This document shows positions 8,433 to 15,967 of a stretch of DNA of 64,000 bases, one piece after another. The stretch lies in NCBI GenBank assembly GCA_050283925.1, contig JBNOAI010000005.1:186001-250000 (forward strand), written 5' to 3'. A model generated the notes under the pieces. That model ran no database searches and was not told the DNA's origin. It saw nothing but the letters and a program-made list of their open reading frames with translations. The position numbers and the translations under genes are program-made. Within the stretch, counting starts at the first letter, position 1, and each line of letters starts with the position of its first letter. This DNA is from ZC4RG25 sp023428365 (GTDB lineage Bacteria; Pseudomonadota; Alphaproteobacteria; Rhizobiales; Hyphomicrobiaceae).

Positions 8433-8831
8433 TCAGCAGCGGCAGGGGCTGCCAATGTTGACCGTCCGGGCCGTGGTGATGGTGCGGGCCGGCAGCATCT
8501 GCGTCTGTGCGACGTGACGCGTTGAGTTCTGAACGACCGTGCGATGATTCACACGGGTCACAACGTTGACACGATGGATCGGCTGCACACGGGTCACGGT
8601 GACAACGCGGTTCACATGCTGACGAACATGCGTCCTGGTGACATCGCGATAGCGCGTCGAGTTCGTGACGCGATTGACGGTCCGATAGCGATAGGTCGTG
8701 CTTGTGGTCGGGCCGCAGTTTGCGCAGCGCGCTCCATTGCTCTGTGCAGCGGCTGGCGTCACCGGAGTGACGATAGCGAGGGCACCCGCCAGCATTGTTG
8801 CTCCGAGGATGCCTCGTACGATGGTCTTCAT
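8433..8831 (-). CDS. Secreted basic V/T/R-repeat protein of unknown function, with terminal cysteine pairs
   Basis: 132 residues. A clear signal peptide (about 1-30, ending TPAAAQ) precedes a mature part of about 100 residues that is almost free of acidic residues and built from repeated VTR, VNR and THV units alternating hydrophobic and basic residues, as in extended beta strands. A CxxC (C36, C39) opens the mature part and a CxC (C130, C132) closes it, suggesting a disulfide clamp or metal site. I do not recognise a family. A GGAGAC ribosome site lies just before the ATG. A perfect GGAAC-N16-CGTT box upstream (8868-8892) implies transcription by sigma-EcfG in the general stress response. 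Confidence 0.7.
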   Translation of the reverse strand: MKTIVRGILGATMLAGALAIVTPVTPAAAQSNGARCANCGPTTSTTYRYRTVNRVTNSTRYRDVTRTHVRQHVNRVVTVTRVQPIHRVNVVTRVNHRTVVQNSTRHVAQTQMLPARTITTARTVNIGSPCRC

Positions 8832-8867
8832 ATCGATGTCTCCATGCTTCTAGAAAACAACGACGCT

Positions 8868-8892
8868 AACGTCACCAAACAAAGTGAGTTCC
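8868..8892 (-). promoter_or_regulatory. Sigma-EcfG (general stress response) promoter
   Basis: On the minus strand GGAAC (8892-8888) is followed after exactly 16 bases by CGTT (8871-8868). This matches the alphaproteobacterial EcfG consensus GGAAC-N16/17-CGTT without a mismatch. The -10 element ends 36 bases before the start codon at 8831, giving a short leader with the ribosome site. Confidence 0.8.
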
Positions 8893-9098
8893 CGGAGAAA
8901 TACGTCTTCGGCTGTATTCTATTTGTCCGGACGGCGCATTTTCAAAAAGTGACAGGCGACCGCCTTTTTGTACGCAACACTGCATTTCGAATTAGATTGA
9001 ATTTTTTCGCGAGACAATTGACTGCTTGGTAATCCGCCGTGCAATGAATTTGAAATTCGTCATTTCACGAACAAAAACGCGCTTACTCACGATATTTG

Positions 9099-9136
9099 CT
9101 GCGACATTGCGAACTACATAAAATGTCGCAGTTTTT
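9099..9136 (+). terminator. Orphan rho-independent terminator
   Basis: CTGCGACATT (9099-9108) pairs perfectly with AATGTCGCAG (9122-9131) and is followed directly by TTTTTATTAT. It points right, but no plus-strand gene ends near it: the nearest plus gene upstream is purL, which has its own hairpin. It could end a small RNA starting in 8850-9050, or act as an attenuator in the leader of the gene at 9241. Confidence 0.8.
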
Positions 9137-9201
9137 ATTATGATTAATCTGCATTCTGTCGCGTTTCGTCTATTTTGTGCCAAATTCAGCCATCTAGATG
9201 C

Positions 9202-9230
9202 CCCCTGGTAATTGCGTAACGTTCCAGGGG
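9202..9230 (+). promoter_or_regulatory. Hairpin sequestering the ribosome-binding site of the 9241 gene
   Basis: CCCCTGG (9202-9208) is perfectly complementary to CCAGGGG (9224-9230). The right arm contains the AGGGG Shine-Dalgarno sequence that lies 10 bases before the ATG at 9241. Folding would block translation initiation, so translational control by temperature, a protein or an antisense RNA is possible. Confidence 0.5.
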
Positions 9231-9240
9231 AACCATCAAA

Positions 9241-10059
9241 ATGCGACGTATTTTTTTTGCTGCTCTCGCAGCAAGCGCTTTCGTGGTGACGGGAGCCTCC
9301 GCCCAAACAAATTGCAAACCGCAGGCTGTTCGCGACCTTCAGCGTCTCGCACCTGACGCACATGCCATTTACACCGCGGTGGCGGACAAGAAATTCTTCA
9401 TGCAATGGATTACCTGCGACGACATCCAGCTCGGTCTGGCGACCGCCGTGCATGAGACGGTCCACATGCTGACCGAAGAGAATGATGCTTTTCCGCTCGT
9501 TTCGGGTGCCTCAATCAAGCGTCCGCATGCTGTCAGCAAATTTTATCCGCCGCGCGAGATCGCCGGTCAGTTCGATCGCAACAGCACCTACGTGCAGACA
9601 TATCTGATGCCGAAGGCTGCGACATCCGCGGATGATTTCTTGTTCCTGTTGGATGAGTTCAACGCCTATGCGCACGACCTGAACTCGATCAACAAGCTGC
9701 AGTCTCTGCCCAAGGGGCCGGGCGTTGTCAGCCATCGCGACGGCATGGTGGCAATGATGGCGTTCATGGCCAGCTACGTGCAGACCGCCAAGGAGAAGAA
9801 GCCGCAGACCTGGGAAGGCCTGCAGCGGCCCGAGACCAAGAACGTGATCAGCACGCTCTGGAACCAGGCTGAGACCGCGCTCAAGGCATCGTGCGGCATC
9901 CCAGGTATCGGCATGGACGATCGCAAGTACATCGGACACGTCTGCCAGGCGAAGAACAGCAGCGCCCTGGGTGAACTGCTCGGACGGCAGGTCACGTGCT
10001 TCAGCACCTGCCCGTCGCCGGACACGGCTGCGGCATCCAGCCCAAGCACGATCCGCTGA
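9241..10059 (+). CDS. Secreted protein with an HExxH zinc motif, putative metallopeptidase of unknown family
   Basis: 272 residues. A signal peptide (about 1-21, ending ASA) is followed by a mature chain with six cysteines (C25, C59, C218, C235, C253, C257), suiting a disulfide-bonded periplasmic or extracellular protein. HETVH at 71-75 fits the HExxH zinc-protease motif, and about 64 residues later LLDEFNAYAHDL (from 137) offers E139 as a third ligand of the gluzincin type. Neither motif proves catalysis and I do not recognise the family. The C-terminal 15 residues are Ser/Ala/Pro-rich. It lies in the AT-rich insert between purL and bolA, and its ribosome site is inside a hairpin. Confidence 0.65.
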   Translation: MRRIFFAALAASAFVVTGASAQTNCKPQAVRDLQRLAPDAHAIYTAVADKKFFMQWITCDDIQLGLATAVHETVHMLTEENDAFPLVSGASIKRPHAVSKFYPPREIAGQFDRNSTYVQTYLMPKAATSADDFLFLLDEFNAYAHDLNSINKLQSLPKGPGVVSHRDGMVAMMAFMASYVQTAKEKKPQTWEGLQRPETKNVISTLWNQAETALKASCGIPGIGMDDRKYIGHVCQAKNSSALGELLGRQVTCFSTCPSPDTAAASSPSTIR

Positions 10060-10220
10060 CGCTAGGGCGGCCGCCCTCACCGCGGCCGGTACAGTACGAG
10101 AGTATGGAATGGGGAAGGGCCGGGGCCTAATCAGGTCTTCGGCACCTTCCCCCTCAACTTGCAGGCGTGCCGTCTTCATGCGAGAAATTTGGCTAGCGTT
10201 GCTGAAACGGACCTAGCCCT

Positions 10221-10457
10221 ATGCCAATGGATGCCGGTGAAATCGAACGCCTGATCAAGGCCAGCCTTCCGGATGCCGAAGTCAGCATCCGTGACCTGGC
10301 CGGTGACGGCGATCATTATGCCGCACACGTCGTCTCCAAGGCCTTTGCCGGCAAGACGAGGGTCCAGCAACACCAGATGGTCTACCAGGCGCTGGGCGGC
10401 CGCATGGGAGATGTGCTACATGCGCTCGCATTGACCACCGCAGCGCGCAAGGATTGA
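10221..10457 (+). CDS. bolA: BolA family protein
   Basis: 78 residues. Small BolA-fold protein with the family core HVVSKAFAGKTRVQQHQMVY, including the conserved histidine that helps bind a [2Fe-2S] cluster in BolA-Grx4 heterodimers. The next gene, 72 bases downstream, encodes the monothiol glutaredoxin partner; this pairing is widespread and supports a role in iron-sulfur cluster trafficking or iron sensing in the cytosol. It is shorter than E. coli BolA and closer to the YrbA/IbaG branch. A second ATG two codons later (10227) is also possible as start. Confidence 0.9.
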   Translation: MPMDAGEIERLIKASLPDAEVSIRDLAGDGDHYAAHVVSKAFAGKTRVQQHQMVYQALGGRMGDVLHALALTTAARKD

Positions 10458-10529
10458 CTTCCGCCGCCCCTCGTCCCCATCTACAAGGGCTGAGGTGCCG
10501 CCGAGCGCCTGACTTGATGAGAGGACTCC

Positions 10530-10883
10530 ATGACTGAGCAGCAAGCCGTCCACGACTGGATCGCCAAGACCGTCGCGGCCAATGACGTCGTGCTTTTCAT
10601 GAAGGGCACGTCGAAATTTCCGCAGTGCGGCTTCTCAGCCCAGGTGGCGCAGATCCTGGGTCACGTCGGTGTCGACTACAAGGACATCAACGTGCTCGAC
10701 GACATGGGCATCCGCGAAGGGATCAAGTCGTTCAGCAACTGGCCGACCATTCCTCAGCTCTATGTGAAGGGCGAGTTCGTTGGCGGCTGCGATATCGTGC
10801 GCGAGATGTTCCAGCACGGAGAGCTGCAACAGCTTCTCGACGAAAAGGGCATCGGCTACGATAAGAAGACGGCCGTCGCCTGA
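10530..10883 (+). CDS. grxD: Monothiol glutaredoxin, Grx4 family
   Basis: 117 residues. The CGFS active site begins at C33, preceded by K25-G-T and followed by the NWPTIPQLY cis-proline segment and GGCDI, all glutathione-binding features of Grx4-type monothiol glutaredoxins. These proteins carry a [2Fe-2S] cluster bridged between two monomers or with BolA and deliver clusters to target proteins. Length is normal for the family. It follows bolA and likely shares its transcript. Confidence 0.95.
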   Translation: MTEQQAVHDWIAKTVAANDVVLFMKGTSKFPQCGFSAQVAQILGHVGVDYKDINVLDDMGIREGIKSFSNWPTIPQLYVKGEFVGGCDIVREMFQHGELQQLLDEKGIGYDKKTAVA

Positions 10884-10999
10884 AGCCACTTCGTTTTCTG
10901 ATTTGCGGTTGATGCAGCAGCGGGTGCGGCTTGCCGTTCCCGGGCTGCGTCGCATCGGTTAGGCTGATCCCCGACCAGCAAGGGGGGGAAGCGGGCGGC

Positions 11000-12007
11000 A
11001 TGACGCTCGGCGGCCGGCGGTTTTTCTTGAGTCTGGCGATCATCGGCGCGAGCGTCTGTCTCGCGCTCGGCGTCAGCCTGCCCATCATCAAGCTGACGCG
11101 TTTCGTCTTCTGGTCGACGGAGCATTCCCTGCTCTCGACCGTGCGTGTGCTGCTGCGTGATGGACAAGTGTTTCTCGGCGGCACGATCCTCGCCTTCTCC
11201 ATCGTGTTTCCGGCCTTCAAGCTGCTGTATCTGCTGCTTGTCTCGACCTTGCCGGTGACGGAACTGCGCCGCCAACAGCGTCGCCTGAAGGCGCTGGAAT
11301 GGCTCGGCAAATGGTCGATGCACGATGTTCTCGTGCTGGCGCTGACGATCTTCTTCATCAAGAGCCAGGGCGTCTATGACGCTGCCAGCCTGTACGGGGT
11401 CTACTTCTTCACCGCCGCCGTTGTGCTGATGATCCTGTCGTACGCGTGGCTACGGACCGACATCAGCCTTGCCGGCGGCGGGCTGCGACCGTCACCCATA
11501 GGAGAGGTGACTGGCCCATCGGCGGTGCGCAATTTCGTGCTGAGCTTCCTGATTATCGTCGCAACCGTGTTCTTCGTTCTTGGCATCATCCTGCCGGCCA
11601 TTCGCTTCACGACCATCTACGTGTGGACCAACCAGCACTCGATCGCGACGATCATCTATGCGCTCTACAGCAATCAGGAATATTTCCTCTGCATCGTGCT
11701 GTTTACGTTCTCGGTATTCTTCCCATTCCTGAAGCTGTTTTACTTGCTGACGCTGGTCACATCACCGGACTTGTCGCCGGAGTTCCGCCGCAAATCGATT
11801 TCGACGATGGAATGGCTCGGCCGCTATTCGATGACCGACGTCATGGTGCTGGCGCTGCTGATCTTCTACGTCAACTCATCCGGATACACGGAAGCCTCGG
11901 TGCAGCCCGGGATCTACTTCTTTGCGGCCTCCGCCGTTATCACGATGCTCGCCTACGGCTGGGCGAATTCGATGTCTGCCCGCCCGCGGCCAATCGGGAT
12001 CAGATAG
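11000..12007 (+). CDS. Paraquat-inducible protein A-like membrane protein with a tandem domain duplication
   Basis: 335 residues made of two homologous halves: EWLGKWSMHDVLVLALTIFF at about 100-119 recurs as EWLGRYSMTDVMVLALLIFY at about 271-290. Each half has about four hydrophobic segments, giving roughly eight membrane helices, as in PqiA/LetA-type inner-membrane proteins that partner MCE-domain proteins in lipid transport. Unlike E. coli PqiA there are no CxxC zinc-ribbon pairs (only C20 and C231). No MCE protein gene is adjacent. The ATG at 11000 is preceded by AGGGGGGG; an upstream in-frame start at 10931 would add 23 soluble residues. Confidence 0.8.
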   Translation: MTLGGRRFFLSLAIIGASVCLALGVSLPIIKLTRFVFWSTEHSLLSTVRVLLRDGQVFLGGTILAFSIVFPAFKLLYLLLVSTLPVTELRRQQRRLKALEWLGKWSMHDVLVLALTIFFIKSQGVYDAASLYGVYFFTAAVVLMILSYAWLRTDISLAGGGLRPSPIGEVTGPSAVRNFVLSFLIIVATVFFVLGIILPAIRFTTIYVWTNQHSIATIIYALYSNQEYFLCIVLFTFSVFFPFLKLFYLLTLVTSPDLSPEFRRKSISTMEWLGRYSMTDVMVLALLIFYVNSSGYTEASVQPGIYFFAASAVITMLAYGWANSMSARPRPIGIR

Positions 12008-12011
12008 GCGA

Positions 12012-12063
12012 GGGGCATCGTGCCCCACAAAGCAGAAAGGGCCACCCCGAAGGGCAGCCCTTT
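12012..12063. terminator. Two hairpins between the convergent PqiA-like gene and rpsD
   Basis: GGGGCA-TCG-TGCCCC at 12012-12026, then AAAGGGC (12036-12042) pairing with GCCCTTT (12057-12063). They lie in the 82-base gap between two converging genes and probably end both transcripts; U-tracts are short on both sides. Confidence 0.55.
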
Positions 12064-12089
12064 GCAAACCTTGGCGCAACCGAACCGGA

Positions 12090-12707
12090 TCAGCGCGAGT
12101 AGAACTCGACCACCAGGTTGGGTTCCATGACGACCGGGTACGGCACGTCGGAAAGAGCAGGGATCCGCACGAACTTTGCGGTCATCTTGCCATGATCGGC
12201 ATCGACGTAGTCCGGGATGTCGCGCTCGGCGCTCTTGATCGATTCCAGAACCATCGGAAGCTGGCGTGACTTCTCACGCACCTCAATGACGTCACCGACC
12301 TTGCAGCGGTAGCTGGGAATGTTCACGCGGCGGCCATTGACCTTGACGTGGCCGTGGCTGATGAACTGGCGCGCGGCGAACGGCGTCGGCACGAACTTCG
12401 CGCGGTAGACAACGGCGTCGAGGCGGCGCTCCAGCAGGCCGATCAGAAGCTCGGAGGTCGAGCCCTTCAGGCGGGTCGCGGTCGCGTAGATCCGGCGGAA
12501 CTGACGCTCTGTGATGTTGGCGTAGTAGCCCTTCAGCTTCTGCTTGGCGCGGAGCTGCTGGCCGAAGTCGGACAGCTTGCCAACGCGGCGCTCGCCATGC
12601 TGGCCGGGACGGCTCTCACGCTTGTTGATCGGGCTTTTCGGCCGGCCCCAGATGTTCTCACCGAGGCGACGGTCGATCTTATGCTTCGCGGTAACGCGCT
12701 TGCTCAT
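12090..12707 (-). CDS. rpsD: 30S ribosomal protein S4
   Basis: 205 residues, normal length. S4 binds 16S rRNA directly and nucleates assembly of the small-subunit body. The N-terminus MSKRVTAKHKIDRRLGENIW is of the alphaproteobacterial type, and the S4 RNA-binding domain in the middle (LERRLDAVVYRAKFV ... HGHVKVNGRRVNIPSYRCKVGD) is complete. As usual in this group it is a single gene outside the large ribosomal operons. The start codon is ATG 12707. Confidence 0.97.
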   Translation of the reverse strand: MSKRVTAKHKIDRRLGENIWGRPKSPINKRESRPGQHGERRVGKLSDFGQQLRAKQKLKGYYANITERQFRRIYATATRLKGSTSELLIGLLERRLDAVVYRAKFVPTPFAARQFISHGHVKVNGRRVNIPSYRCKVGDVIEVREKSRQLPMVLESIKSAERDIPDYVDADHGKMTAKFVRIPALSDVPYPVVMEPNLVVEFYSR

Positions 12708-12821
12708 TCAGGCACTCCAAATGGTTAATAGCGGCTAAAGCCGCATGGAGCGCCCCCTCCTCTGCCTGGAATGACCCAAGCCGACAGGCGATGATCACAA
12801 AGAACCGTCGCCGCGGGTGCG

Positions 12822-12849
12822 CAAATTAAACACGGGCCTTTTGGGCCCG
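12822..12849 (-). terminator. Terminator of the 12920-13498 gene
   Basis: On the minus strand CGGGCC (12849-12844) pairs with GGCCCG (12838-12833) across a 5-base loop and is followed by TGTTTAATTT. It lies 70 bases after the stop of the unknown secreted protein and before rpsD, so rpsD should have its own promoter. Confidence 0.65.
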
Positions 12850-12919
12850 CGCGAGGTGCTTCTACGGTGATTGCGGCGGCACGTCAACCGTTTACGGCCA
12901 AAGCGGCTGCCGGCGAGGC

Positions 12920-13498
12920 TTACTTCTTGACCGTGGCCGTGTTGTTCTGGGTCGGGTCGCTCTTGATGTAGGCGGCAATAAGGTCGCGAACCTTCTTGCG
13001 CTGCTCGTCGGTGCAGGTGCCGACCGGTGACTTGCCCTCTTCGACGACGACATCCTTGTCGCCATCCTTTTCGACCAGCCTGATCTTGCCTGTCAGCATC
13101 ATCACCGTCGTGAGGTGAAGCTGGTTGATGTAGATCAGCTGCTGCTCGGACCACTTGTTCTTGGCTTCTTCGCGCCGCATCAGGGACCGGTAATTGTTGA
13201 TCTGGTCTTCCACCAACTCGCAGATCTGCGCATGAGCCGTAATGCGGCCCACCATGATCACGTCGCGCGCCGTCTCCAGCGGGATCTGAACCGAGTTACG
13301 GTTCTTCTTGTCGATCTCGACGGTCTGGCCATTCGGCTTGGTAAACTTGGAAGGGGTCAGTGACCACGCATAGTCGAGAAAGGCGCGGACCGAGCGCTCG
13401 CTCAATTCCTGTGCCGCAGCCGCAGGAGCTGACAGCATCAGCATCGCCCCGAGACTGAATCCGATCGCCCGAAGGCTCGCCGTTCTCATATTCCCCAT
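12920..13498 (-). CDS. Secreted protein of unknown function
   Basis: About 192 residues. A signal peptide ends near APAAAA-QE (about residue 30). The mature part is mostly helical by composition, starting ELSERSVRAFLDYAWSLTP, with two cysteines (in QICELVED and VGTCTDEQ) that could form one disulfide, and an Asn/Thr/Lys tail. I recognise no domain; similar lengths of unannotated exported proteins are common in rhizobia. The start is uncertain: ATG 13498 has GAGG close upstream, ATG 13489 has GGGGA too close, and upstream in-frame ATGs exist. Its own terminator follows. Confidence 0.7.
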   Translation of the reverse strand: MGNMRTASLRAIGFSLGAMLMLSAPAAAAQELSERSVRAFLDYAWSLTPSKFTKPNGQTVEIDKKNRNSVQIPLETARDVIMVGRITAHAQICELVEDQINNYRSLMRREEAKNKWSEQQLIYINQLHLTTVMMLTGKIRLVEKDGDKDVVVEEGKSPVGTCTDEQRKKVRDLIAAYIKSDPTQNNTATVKK

Positions 13499-13639
13499 CC
13501 ACCTCAGCCGTTGCACCCGCATGCCCTTTGCGGCCAGCATTCTACACACCAGCTCTCAGTTCGCAGTCCAGAGTTTGTCAGTCAACCCACAGCTCCGTTT
13601 TGGACGGTTCGGCTGCAAAGTAGGCATAAACAAGGCGCG

Positions 13640-14899
13640 TCATGTGGACGACTTGCGACCTACACCCTTGCCCCGGCTCAGCGTGGCCACGATACCACGC
13701 AGCGTCCGCACTTCCTGCTCGCTTGCCTGCATGCGCGCGAACATCGTTTGGATGTTTCGCATAACGGTTTGACGCTTATGCGGCGGATTGAAAAAACCCA
13801 GCCGCTCCAGCTCAGTTTCCAAATGTTCAAAGAATCCAAGCAGTTCATCTTTGGTGGCTGGGGCGGAGCCGCGCATATTGAGGCCAGATTGCATCGGAGT
13901 TTCGTAGGTCGTGACACGCCCCAGCGTGCCCCGCTTGGTCTCCTTCAACCACTCGTAGCTGAGTAGCAGAACAGCCTGTGCAAGATTGAGGGACGCGAAG
14001 CGCGGATTGACCGGAATCATGATCAGCGAATCGGCAAGGGCGACTTCATCAGTCTCGAGACCGGCACGCTCGGGTCCGAACAGGAAGCCGCAGCGCAGGC
14101 CTGCCGCCATCTTCTCGCGCATGTCTTGCACGGCCTGCAGCGGTGTCAGAATCGGCTTCGCCAGATCGCGTTGACGCGCCGTCGTGGCGTAGACGTGATG
14201 GAGATCCGAGATGGCTTCGCGCAGGGTCGGGTAAGCCGAGGTGTCGTCGATAATGTAGTTGGCGCCTGACGCTGCCGCGCGCGCCTTCTCGTTCGGCCAA
14301 CCGTCGCGCGGGTCGACGAGACGCAGATCGTCGAGGCCGAAATTCGCCATCGCCCGCGCGACCATGCCGATGTTATCCGCAAGCTGCGGGCGAACCAGGA
14401 TCAGGGGCGGACTGGGGATCGGTTCTTCCTCCAGCCCGGCCGCCATGGTCTTCGGGCGCGGGTCGCTTTGCTTTTTTAAGCGCCGGATCAGCCGCCGGGC
14501 CAGAAACCAGAGCTCCTCTCCAGCCCACGTCTTCGAAAGCGCATCGAGCGAGGGGAACACAGCAGCAGGCAGCGGGCCGCCAGGGGTCAGTTGCAAGCCT
14601 GTATCGGTGAATGTAATGGCCGAGAACTGTGCGCAGTACCGGTCAAGCGACGTCAATGACAACGCTTCGGTCCGCTTGCGGCAACCAGGGCAGGTCGAGC
14701 CAGCGGCGACACAGGCTTCGTCGGCGCAAAAGTCGATGGCGGCTTTGATCTCTGCCGGGTCCAATCGCGGTTCGGCAAGTGCGGCGGCATCCTCGAAATT
14801 GTCATGATAGGCCGTACGAACCACATCACCGACGCTAAGGCCGGTCCCGGCGATGGTGGGAGCACCCGTTATGCGGTCTTTTGGGTCGACGGCTCGCAT
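13640..14899 (-). CDS. trmJ: tRNA Cm32/Um32 2'-O-methyltransferase TrmJ with an N-terminal DUF433-like extension
   Basis: 419 residues in one open frame. Residues from about 160 to 419 are a SpoU-type methyltransferase: motif 1 RPQLADNIGMVARAMANFG, motif 2 GFLFGPERAGL and motif 3 VNPRFASLNLAQA, which form the knotted AdoMet site. This part has the usual TrmJ length and methylates the ribose of position 32 in tRNA. The first 80 residues look like DUF433 (ITGAPTIAGTGLSVGDVV, then EPRLDPAEIKAAIDF) followed by a cysteine cluster (C58, C63, C70, C73). TrmJ could start alone at ATG 14446, but no good ribosome site precedes it. A translational fusion is therefore the simpler reading, not a certain one. 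Confidence 0.8.
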   Translation of the reverse strand: MRAVDPKDRITGAPTIAGTGLSVGDVVRTAYHDNFEDAAALAEPRLDPAEIKAAIDFCADEACVAAGSTCPGCRKRTEALSLTSLDRYCAQFSAITFTDTGLQLTPGGPLPAAVFPSLDALSKTWAGEELWFLARRLIRRLKKQSDPRPKTMAAGLEEEPIPSPPLILVRPQLADNIGMVARAMANFGLDDLRLVDPRDGWPNEKARAAASGANYIIDDTSAYPTLREAISDLHHVYATTARQRDLAKPILTPLQAVQDMREKMAAGLRCGFLFGPERAGLETDEVALADSLIMIPVNPRFASLNLAQAVLLLSYEWLKETKRGTLGRVTTYETPMQSGLNMRGSAPATKDELLGFFEHLETELERLGFFNPPHKRQTVMRNIQTMFARMQASEQEVRTLRGIVATLSRGKGVGRKSST

Positions 14900-14986
14900 C
14901 TGATGAGGCTGGCACTACTTTTTGCTGGCACGTGGTGCCCCGGCGTAGCGAATACGCGCGTCAAGAGCAAGGGAGCGAGGTGGCCG

Positions 14987-15895
14987 TCAATACACCAGCA
15001 GATCGGCCTGGGGCGTCGTCCAGACGAGTTGGGAAAGAGTGGCCGGCGGCGTCACATCGCTGAGATTCACGGCCATTCGCTCGTGCGGCGCAAACAACGC
15101 CTTGAATGCAGAGATCCTCTCGACATCCTTCGGACTGGCGTTCAGCTCCATCAAAACCGGCACGCGGGCGCCTCTCAGGCTTCCCATGCCCTGCAGCACG
15201 GAGAGTTCGTGGCCCTCGACGTCGATCTTGACGAGGCCGACCTGAACCGGCGTGACGCTGTACTGCTGCAGCAACTCATCGAGCGTCGTTCCTACAACGC
15301 TGACCGCACCAGCCGGGTTGTCAATGAACGACGGCTCGACCGAGTGAGCGCCGTAGTTCTTGCCGTGATGGACAAGCTGCAATGTGCCCGATGCCGCGCT
15401 GGCCGCGGCACGGACAGCGAGCACCCGATCCTCGAGGCCGTTGATGGCCAGATTACGCTGCAGAATGTCGAAGTTGTGCGGATCCGGCTCGATCGCGATG
15501 GCACGGGAGAACGCGCCAGAGAGCAGGGCATAAACCGTCTGCGATCCGATGTTGGCGCCGACGTCGATAAAGATCCCGTCTGGACGCAATCGGCCGGCCT
15601 GGCGGAGAAGCCCCAGCGTCGTTTCCAGCTCACGGCGTTGCCAGGGACGACCACTCAACAGTTTCAACGCAACCTTGTCATCGCGCGGATCGACATAGAG
15701 GGCATGATCGTCAAACGGAACGAGGCACAGGACGCCAGGAGCGAGATGGGAATCGAGTAGGCCTCGCAACACGCGGTTTCGCAGCCGGGTGCTCGAACCG
15801 AGAAGCGCAACGACACTGCGCGCAAGACGGCTCACCAACCGGCGTCGCCAGGGTGGCAGCGTTACAGAAGGGTGCGCATCGGACGTTTGGCTCAC
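14987..15895 (-). CDS. FkbM family methyltransferase
   Basis: 302 residues. The AdoMet-binding core is clear: IFIDVGANIGSQ (motif I at about 108-119), AIEPDPHNFDILQRNL (about 134-149) and VGLVKIDVEGHELSVLQGM, the FkbM C-terminal signature. FkbM proteins O-methylate sugars or polyketides; the substrate cannot be told here. The first 50 residues are arginine-rich with a hydrophobic stretch and may hold the protein near the membrane. It starts with GTG at 15895 without a strong ribosome site, so the start is uncertain. Neighbouring genes do not form an obvious polysaccharide cluster. Confidence 0.85.
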   Translation of the reverse strand: MSQTSDAHPSVTLPPWRRRLVSRLARSVVALLGSSTRLRNRVLRGLLDSHLAPGVLCLVPFDDHALYVDPRDDKVALKLLSGRPWQRRELETTLGLLRQAGRLRPDGIFIDVGANIGSQTVYALLSGAFSRAIAIEPDPHNFDILQRNLAINGLEDRVLAVRAAASAASGTLQLVHHGKNYGAHSVEPSFIDNPAGAVSVVGTTLDELLQQYSVTPVQVGLVKIDVEGHELSVLQGMGSLRGARVPVLMELNASPKDVERISAFKALFAPHERMAVNLSDVTPPATLSQLVWTTPQADLLVY

Positions 15896-15967
15896 CGGAT
15901 CAGCTCGCGATGGGTGCAGTCACACCCACCTAGCGCGAGACTGTCGCTTTGCCCAGCGCCTATTCCG

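Larger units (their letters stand above)
8832..9240. other. AT-rich gene-free stretch of the purL-bolA insert
   Basis: 409 bases without a supported gene and visibly more AT-rich than the surroundings, especially 8930-9180. It holds a sigma-EcfG promoter facing left (8868-8892), an orphan intrinsic terminator facing right (9099-9136) and a hairpin over the ribosome-binding site of the next gene (9202-9230). Confidence 0.7.

Noticed and set aside
8544..9032. A 162-codon open frame on the plus strand
   Set aside because: It overlaps the secreted VTR-repeat protein antisense and runs into the AT-rich gap. It has no ribosome site and no domain, and it crosses the EcfG promoter.
10069..10084. A 14-base GC palindrome after the HExxH gene as a terminator
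   Set aside because: It has no loop and no T-run; self-complementary NotI-like sequences are common in GC-rich DNA.
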